Source: Xanthobacteraceae bacterium
GTDB taxonomy: Bacteria; Pseudomonadota; Alphaproteobacteria; Rhizobiales; Xanthobacteraceae
Assembly (NCBI GenBank): GCA_030043175.1
Contig: JASHYD010001322.1
Coordinates: 1 to 9,848, forward strand
Direction: 5' to 3'
Length of the DNA: 9,848 nucleotides
The position numbers and the translations under genes are program-made. Of this stretch, positions 5,815 to 9,848 are shown piece after piece (position 1 is the first letter of the stretch; each line of letters begins with the position of its first letter). A model generated the notes under the pieces. The model worked only from the letters and a program-made list of their open reading frames with translations. It made no database searches and had not been told where the DNA came from.

Positions 5815-7161
5815 GTGCGACGAAGCCAAACCGTAGAGAAGCTGCGGCGTTCATTGCAGCCCGCCGTCTCCCGAGCGATATCAGCGACCGACAAACCCCG
5901 TGCCCATGTCCGCCGTGCCGCCTCGCGCTACCGGCAGGCCAGGAAGTCGCTGCGTACGCCTGCGTCCAATCGCAGCCGCCGCGGTCTTGACTGGGCGAAC
6001 TTTTTCATCGCGGACGTGCAGGCGGGCTTCGGCGCGTTTGTGGCCTTCTATCTGGCGAACCTCGGTTGGTCGCAAGAGGGTGTCGGGATCGCTCTGGGGT
6101 TGAGCGGGGCAGCGGGTGTCCTCGGCCAAATTCCCGGCGGGACGCTTGCCGATGCCGTGTCATGGAAGCGAGGCCTCGTCGCCATCGGCGTGATGGCGCT
6201 GTGCGGAGCGGCACTTATCCTCGCCACTATCCCAACCTTCTGGCTGGCGATGAGCGCCGAAATCCTCCATGGCGTTAGTTCCAGCCTCATTTCGCCAGCG
6301 ATCGCAGCCATCAGCCTAGGCCTTGTGGGTCGGCCGCAAATGTCGTTGCGCACGGGGCGGAATGTTCGATTTGCAGCAGCAGGTACCGCGCTGACAGCGG
6401 TGATCTTGGGAGCGGTCGGTAGCTTCGTCTCCGCACCCGCGATCTTCTTGGCGGCTGCGGCCTTGTGCGCGCCGGCGCTCATTGCGATCGGCAGCATTCG
6501 CGCCGAGGAGATCGACCACGCGCGAGCGCGCAACGCGGCAACCGGAGAGAGCGCCGGCCGACTGCATCGCGTGATCGACCTTGCGAAGAATCGCAATCTC
6601 CTGATGTTCACGGCCTGTCTGGTGCTCTTCCAGTTCGCCAATGCCTCGATGCTCCCGCTCGTCAGCGAGGGCCTTGCGGTGGGCGGCGCCCCGAGCGGAT
6701 CGCTGCTGCTCTCCGGCCTGATTCTTGCGCCGCAAATCGTCGTTGCCGTTCTGGCGCCATGGGTCGGCTATCATTCGGAGGCTTGGGGCCGCAAGCCGAT
6801 GCTGCTTGTCGGGCTCGGGCTCGTGGCTGTCCGAGCGGTGCTGTTTGCGTTGGTAACAACCTACCCGATGATGATCCTGATTCAGATGCTTGATGGCATT
6901 AGCGGCGCAACGATCAGTGTGTTGACCGTGCTGGTGATCACCGATCTGACCGCCGGCACCGGCCGGTTCAATCTTGCGCAAGGCGTCATCGGCTCCGCGA
7001 TAGGGATTGCGGCTTCGCTCAGCACCAGCGTCACGGGCGTTGTGTTCCAGGATTTCGGCCGCTCGATGGGTTTCATGTTCATTGCAGTGGTGGCAACAGC
7101 CGCGACGATCGCGGCTTGGCTGTTTGTTCCGGAGACCAAACCCGAGCGTTACAAGGACTAG
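5815..7161 (+). CDS. Major facilitator superfamily transporter
   Basis: 448 residues from GTG 5815. A 12-span secondary transporter of the inner membrane: spans begin with FFIADVQAGFGAFVAFYLANL (about 63-82), then GVGIALGLSGAAGVLGQIPG, and the family motif A region follows as GGTLADAVSWKRG (108-120). A second, half-conserved copy lies in the C-terminal half as GYHSEAWGRKP, as expected from the duplicated 6+6 fold. A cytoplasmic loop around IRAEEIDHARARN links the halves, and the protein ends VPETKPERYKD. The substrate cannot be told. The first 57 residues are Arg/Ser-rich without a ribosome binding site. The family normally starts just before RGLDW, so the true start is doubtful (TTG 5854 is the only other in-frame choice, and neither has a good Shine-Dalgarno). 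The 123-base gap after the lipoprotein gene makes co-transcription possible but unproven. Confidence 0.85.
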   Translation: MRRSQTVEKLRRSLQPAVSRAISATDKPRAHVRRAASRYRQARKSLRTPASNRSRRGLDWANFFIADVQAGFGAFVAFYLANLGWSQEGVGIALGLSGAAGVLGQIPGGTLADAVSWKRGLVAIGVMALCGAALILATIPTFWLAMSAEILHGVSSSLISPAIAAISLGLVGRPQMSLRTGRNVRFAAAGTALTAVILGAVGSFVSAPAIFLAAAALCAPALIAIGSIRAEEIDHARARNAATGESAGRLHRVIDLAKNRNLLMFTACLVLFQFANASMLPLVSEGLAVGGAPSGSLLLSGLILAPQIVVAVLAPWVGYHSEAWGRKPMLLVGLGLVAVRAVLFALVTTYPMMILIQMLDGISGATISVLTVLVITDLTAGTGRFNLAQGVIGSAIGIAASLSTSVTGVVFQDFGRSMGFMFIAVVATAATIAAWLFVPETKPERYKD

Positions 7162-7677
7162 CGGCTCTGGCCGCGGCCGAACGGGGCAGGCCAAGCGCAA
7201 CAGTGTTGCCGATACACTCGCGGTCGAGGCGAAGAGCCTCACGGACCCGCTTATGGCCCAACACTGCGTGCGCCAGGCAAGCCGGCAAAGAATAGGAGAT
7301 GAAAGTCCCAAAGCAGCCAGCAAGGCTGCGATTCTAAGTCTAAGGAGGTGAAACACCTCGACCTTGATCCAAACTGGCACCATCGGGGCCACGGGTCAAT
7401 GGCACTTACTTTAGCCCCTGCGGCCGCGGACCCCTCTTTCTGCGCGCTCAATGCTCAGGTCCGACTGTTCGGGCCCAGCTCTTACCCCCGTGCAGTCGGC
7501 AGCTTCGATCGCGCGTGGTTGGCCACGAGGACCTTGCTTCTAGCGACCCCAAGCGCCACCGCGAGGTGTCGCAGCTACATGGGCGTTTGACGCGTGGACT
7601 CAATCTGCGGGAACGAGTGCCGGGCTCGAGCAAACTTTCGGAGCGCCGGCACGCGGCTCCTTCCACCGCCTGACGTT
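7162..7677. other. Intergenic stretch, no supported gene
   Basis: About 500 bases between the MFS gene and the promoter at 7678. Open frames at 7348-7590 (plus) and 7448-7870 (minus) lack a usable start context or any family motif; the minus one runs into the transporter gene as its shadow. A short GCGGC...GCCGC hairpin follows the MFS stop without a T run. The notable element is the Shine-Dalgarno-like hairpin at 7345-7359. Confidence 0.5.
7345..7359. repeat. Tight hairpin burying a perfect Shine-Dalgarno-like sequence
   Basis: GAGGTG, loop AAA, CACCTC: a perfect six-base stem. The left arm is part of AAGGAGGTG (7342-7350), which matches the complement of the 16S rRNA 3' end. No suitable start codon follows at normal spacing: GTG 7348 lies within the motif itself and ATG 7399 is about 50 bases away. 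It could be a chance motif or a leftover of a regulated leader. Confidence 0.35.
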
Positions 7678-7703
7678 GGAACTTGTTCCAGGGCGCCGCC
7701 GTT
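7678..7703 (+). promoter_or_regulatory. EcfG-type general stress promoter for the AI-2E family gene
   Basis: GGAAC at 7678-7682, 17 bases, CGTT at 7700-7703: an exact match to the alphaproteobacterial EcfG consensus (GGAAC-N16/17-CGTT). The -10 is 60 bases before ATG 7764, giving a leader of about 50 bases. The -35 also lies within the interrupted palindrome GGAAC-TT-GTTCC. This predicts that the downstream transporter is induced by stress through the PhyR/NepR/EcfG cascade. Confidence 0.65.
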
Positions 7704-7763
7704 CCACAATGAAAATCTGAGCACCCATCGAAAAACCCGGATTGAGGCGCGTTGCCGATCAAG

Positions 7764-8878
7764 ATGACAGATGCGGATGATGAGGACAGGCTTCCCTCGG
7801 CGGCAGATGAGCCGCGGGAAATGGCGTTACCCAGCGATCCTAAGGAGGTATTTCTTGGCGGTCTGTTCATCCTCGCAGCGCTAGCCTCCGCCTATTGGGC
7901 GAGCGAGATCGTATTGCCGCTCGTCGTCCTAGCTTTCATTCTCAAGCTCCTGCTACAGCCCGCTGTGCGCGCGTTGGAGCAAGTTTATGTTACGCGGACG
8001 CTTGCGTCGTTACTGCTGATCCTGGTCATTTTCGGGACAATCGTCGGGTTAACCGTCGCACTATCAATGCCGGCGAGCAACTGGGCCGCCAAGCTGCCGC
8101 AGGGCGTGTCGCGGCTCGAAGAGCGGCTGTCTTTCCTGCGAGGTCCCATCGAAACGTTGCAACGCCTCTTGGAGCCCGATCGCTTCCGGGAGGGAGGACC
8201 GTTGTCCTCCGCTCAAAGCGGGACGGAAGCCTCCACCTTGGCGAAGAATATACTGACAAGGGTATTTGCGGGTACACAAGTCTTTGCAAGCGGGTTTTTC
8301 TTGACGCTGCTATTCCTGTTCCTCGTGCTCGTGCACGGCGACACCTTCCTGCGCCGTGGCGTAGAGATCCTGCCGCGCTTCGGTGACAAGCGCCAGGCGG
8401 TTGAGATTTCCGAGAAGATCGAAAGCGATATTTCAGCCTACCTGATTACGATTACGATCATGACGCCGCGGTCGGCGTGGCGACTGCGATTGTAATGTGG
8501 TCCACCGGCCTCGGCGATCCAATTCTGTGGGGCACGGTCGCCTTCTTGTTGAACTATGTGCCGATCCTCGGTCCGACCGTTGGCGTAATACTCTTCCTGC
8601 TTGCTGGCTTGTTGACCATGGACACACTGTGGCAGGCGTTTCTGCCGGCTCTCCTATATCTCGGCATTCATGTGGCCGAAGGCGAGATGATAACCCCGAC
8701 GCTCGTGGCCAAACGATTCACGGTGAACCCGGTTCTCGTTGTCGTATCGCTCATTTTCTGGTTTTGGATGTGGGGTGCTGCCGGCGCGATCATAGCCGTG
8801 CCAATGCTGGCGATCGCTAAGATTATTTGTGACCGCGTCCAGTCGTTATCTGCGTTTGGTCATTTCCTGGAAGGCTAG
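7764..8878 (+). pseudogene. AI-2E family (TqsA/PerM-like) membrane protein, frameshifted
   Basis: Inner-membrane protein of the family that includes TqsA (autoinducer-2 exporter) and PerM; some members act in sodium/proton exchange, so the substrate is open. With one frameshift corrected it has about 371 residues, normal for the family. Spans lie near 29-47, 48-66 and 80-102, followed by an amphipathic periplasmic-type segment (105-165), a span at 170-190, and the C-terminal block. That block has the signature NYVPILGPTVG (264-274), EGEMITPTLVAKRFTVNP and a final hydrophobic hairpin. One base is missing at about 8463: ATG AC-GCC should read ATG AAC GCC, giving TIMNAAVGVATAIVMW. As it stands, frame 0 stops at 8495 and the remainder is in frame 2. 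ATG 7764 is preferred. TTG 7752, with GAGG four bases upstream, is a real alternative. Expression is probably driven by the EcfG promoter at 7678. Pseudogene or sequencing error cannot be told apart here. Confidence 0.88.
8462..8465 (+). other. Frameshift site in the AI-2E family gene (one base missing)
   Basis: Frame 0 reads TIMTPRSAWRLRL and stops at 8495. Adding one A after ATG 8460-8462 gives IMNAAVGVATAIV and joins the downstream frame, which stays open to 8878. Both flanks keep full family similarity, so the lesion is recent or an error in an AA pair. Confidence 0.85.
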
Positions 8879-9034
8879 GTACTTTCCGGGCTGCGAGTGG
8901 CCTGGGCGACGATGACCAGGGACGATCGCAACCAGGAGCCGTCGGGGGACCCGGCGGTTCTTTCATTTGCCTTCAGCGAGCTTCCCCTTGATCCTGGCGT
9001 GGTGGTGTGGTCGTCATAGGGCGGCGTCCTTAAC

Positions 9035-9067
9035 AAAAAAGCGCGCCCGCCCCTGATGGACGGGCGC
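9035..9067 (-). terminator. Rho-independent terminator of the small periplasmic protein gene
   Basis: Read on the minus strand: GCGCCCG, an 11-base loop, CGGGCGC, then GC and six Ts. The seven-base perfect GC stem followed by a T run is a canonical intrinsic terminator. It begins 12 bases after the stop codon of the 9080-9325 gene. The T run is only on the minus strand, so it is less effective for the converging transporter gene. Confidence 0.85.
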
Positions 9068-9079
9068 AAATTCAAAAGT

Positions 9080-9325
9080 CTAATCACACCGCTTAGTGGT
9101 TACACTCTTGTCGCCGCGTGGCGTCTCTTTCTCAACCGTTTTGGTGTCGCAATCGCGGCGACGCTCTTCGACACGCTTACGCTCTTCGACGCTCACGCCC
9201 GGCACGGGCACTTGGACACTCACGCCGGGACGCTCTTCGACCTTTTTCTCAACCTTCACATCTTGAGCTGAGGCGAGAACGGTTCCGGCGACGAGGATCG
9301 CAATAGCAGTAAAAATCTGCTTCAT
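9080..9325 (-). CDS. Small secreted (periplasmic) protein of unknown function
   Basis: 81 residues on the minus strand. GGAGG lies seven bases before ATG 9325. Residues 1-20 are a Sec signal peptide (basic Lys2, hydrophobic IFTAIAILVAGTVL, cleavage after ASA). The mature 61 residues are highly charged, with Val/Glu/Lys/Arg motifs (VEKKVEERPG, SVEERKRVEERR) around a short repeat, PGVSVQVPVPGVSV. The end has two cysteines, C59 and C80, in CDTKTVEKE...TTKRCD. Small exported alphaproteobacterial proteins with this C-terminal Cys-x-TKTV...RCD pattern are familiar to me but uncharacterised; the cysteines probably form a disulfide. Promoter (9355-9379), ribosome binding site, signal peptide and terminator form a complete single-gene unit. 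It converges with the AI-2E family gene. Stress induction is predicted from the promoter. Confidence 0.88.
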   Translation of the reverse strand: MKQIFTAIAILVAGTVLASAQDVKVEKKVEERPGVSVQVPVPGVSVEERKRVEERRRDCDTKTVEKETPRGDKSVTTKRCD

Positions 9326-9354
9326 TCGTTGACCTCCAGAGGTTGACTGGTCTC

Positions 9355-9379
9355 TACGTTTGAAGCCGTGAAGGGTTCC
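9355..9379 (-). promoter_or_regulatory. EcfG-type general stress promoter for the small periplasmic protein
   Basis: On the minus strand: GGAAC (9379-9375), 16 bases, CGTA (9358-9355). The -35 is exact and the -10 differs from CGTT at one base. The -10 ends 29 bases before the start codon, giving a short leader that holds the ribosome binding site. The position fits transcription of the 9080-9325 gene very well. Confidence 0.65.
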
Positions 9380-9848
9380 CGCAGCGGATTAGTTATGCTG
9401 GACAGCGGAAGTAGTATGATGGTGGGATCGGAATCCCAAGCAGCCATAGAAGAAGCGCCTCTGCCTACTCCAATGATGATCTCCATTGCGCCAACGCTGT
9501 GTGTCGATACTGATACCGCTTCCATAGCTACTTGAATCGCTTTTGAGCGTTGGAATCGTTGGAGTTTTCGATGTTTTTCTGTGGCGTACTCGATCGCGAT
9601 ATGTTTCGCTTTGACTATCTGATTCGGGGGAACGGATGGTCAAGTGCACCAAGCGGGGTGTGACGCGAGTAACGCCGGTCCAAACGGTAGCGCGTAACTG
9701 TACGAGAGATCGAGGAGGGCCCTTCGCGTTCGGCAATCAGGTGCTGATCGGAAGCCACCGCAAGCTGCTGCGGTTAAACGCCGTGGTGGTGAGCGTTGCG
9801 GAAACGCTGGGACGATGATCCCGGCAGGCAAGGTCGAGAGAGGCGAGC
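9380..9848. other. Right-hand stretch with only weak coding candidates
   Basis: Nothing firmly recognised. A plus-strand frame at 9636-9818 (60 codons, ATG with GGGGGA four bases upstream) encodes a basic peptide starting MVKCTKRGVTRVTPVQTVAR; it might be real but shows no family motif. Minus-strand frames at 9389-9736 (115 codons, Ser/Arg/His-rich) and 9640-9831 overlap it and lack ribosome binding sites. The 9322-9525 minus frame covers the promoter of the small periplasmic gene and is not credible. Confidence 0.35.

Noticed and set aside
6316..7392. 358-codon minus-strand frame opposite the MFS gene
   Set aside because: Arg/His/Gln-rich translation with no motif, lying antisense to a clear 12-span transporter; typical high-GC antisense open frame.
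9636..9818. 60-codon plus-strand frame near the right edge
   Set aside because: The upstream G-rich run is a poor ribosome binding site at short spacing and the product matches nothing recognised; mentioned only as a weak candidate.

Overview
The window looks like chromosomal or accessory DNA from a GC-rich alphaproteobacterium of the Bradyrhizobium/Rhodopseudomonas/Afipia type. This is inferred from GC-rich codon use, BA14K-like Cys modules fused to a penicillin-binding protein, a small secreted protein ending in a Cys-TKTV...RCD motif, and promoter-like sites matching the alphaproteobacterial general-stress sigma factor EcfG (GGAAC-N16/17-CGTT). No rRNA, tRNA, CRISPR array, insertion sequence or phage gene was recognised.

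Layout, left to right. Positions 1-45 may hold the last codons of an upstream TPR-type gene. Positions 169-2602 encode a bifunctional class A penicillin-binding protein with all glycosyltransferase and transpeptidase motifs, a duplicated four-cysteine C-terminal module, and a one-base frameshift between the two catalytic domains. A gene-poor stretch (about 2.6-4.6 kb) follows. It contains a convincing 50-residue membrane micro-ORF (3173-3325), the C-terminal remnant of a BrkB/YihY-type membrane protein (3661-3894), and a small conserved-hypothetical gene whose two halves now lie on opposite strands (3913-4007 minus, 4026-4130 plus), as expected from a short inversion.

The second half is better preserved. 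It has a small hydrophilic, probably disordered protein (4670-4924), a collagen-like lipoprotein with 34 uninterrupted Gly-X-Y triplets (5113-5691), a 12-TM major facilitator transporter (5815-7161), an AI-2E/PerM-family membrane protein broken by a one-base deletion (7764-8878), and on the minus strand a small periplasmic protein with a clear ribosome binding site, signal peptide and terminator (9080-9325).

The unifying theme is inferred: three genes (4670, 7764 and 9325 minus) are each preceded at a sensible distance by an EcfG-like promoter, two of them strong matches. The region may be a loose set of general-stress and cell-envelope genes (peptidoglycan synthesis, lipoprotein, transporters, periplasmic protein) in a locus undergoing decay. 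The two single-base frameshifts in otherwise intact genes could be true pseudogenisation or sequencing errors; the sequence alone cannot decide. No clearly new multi-gene system is evident.
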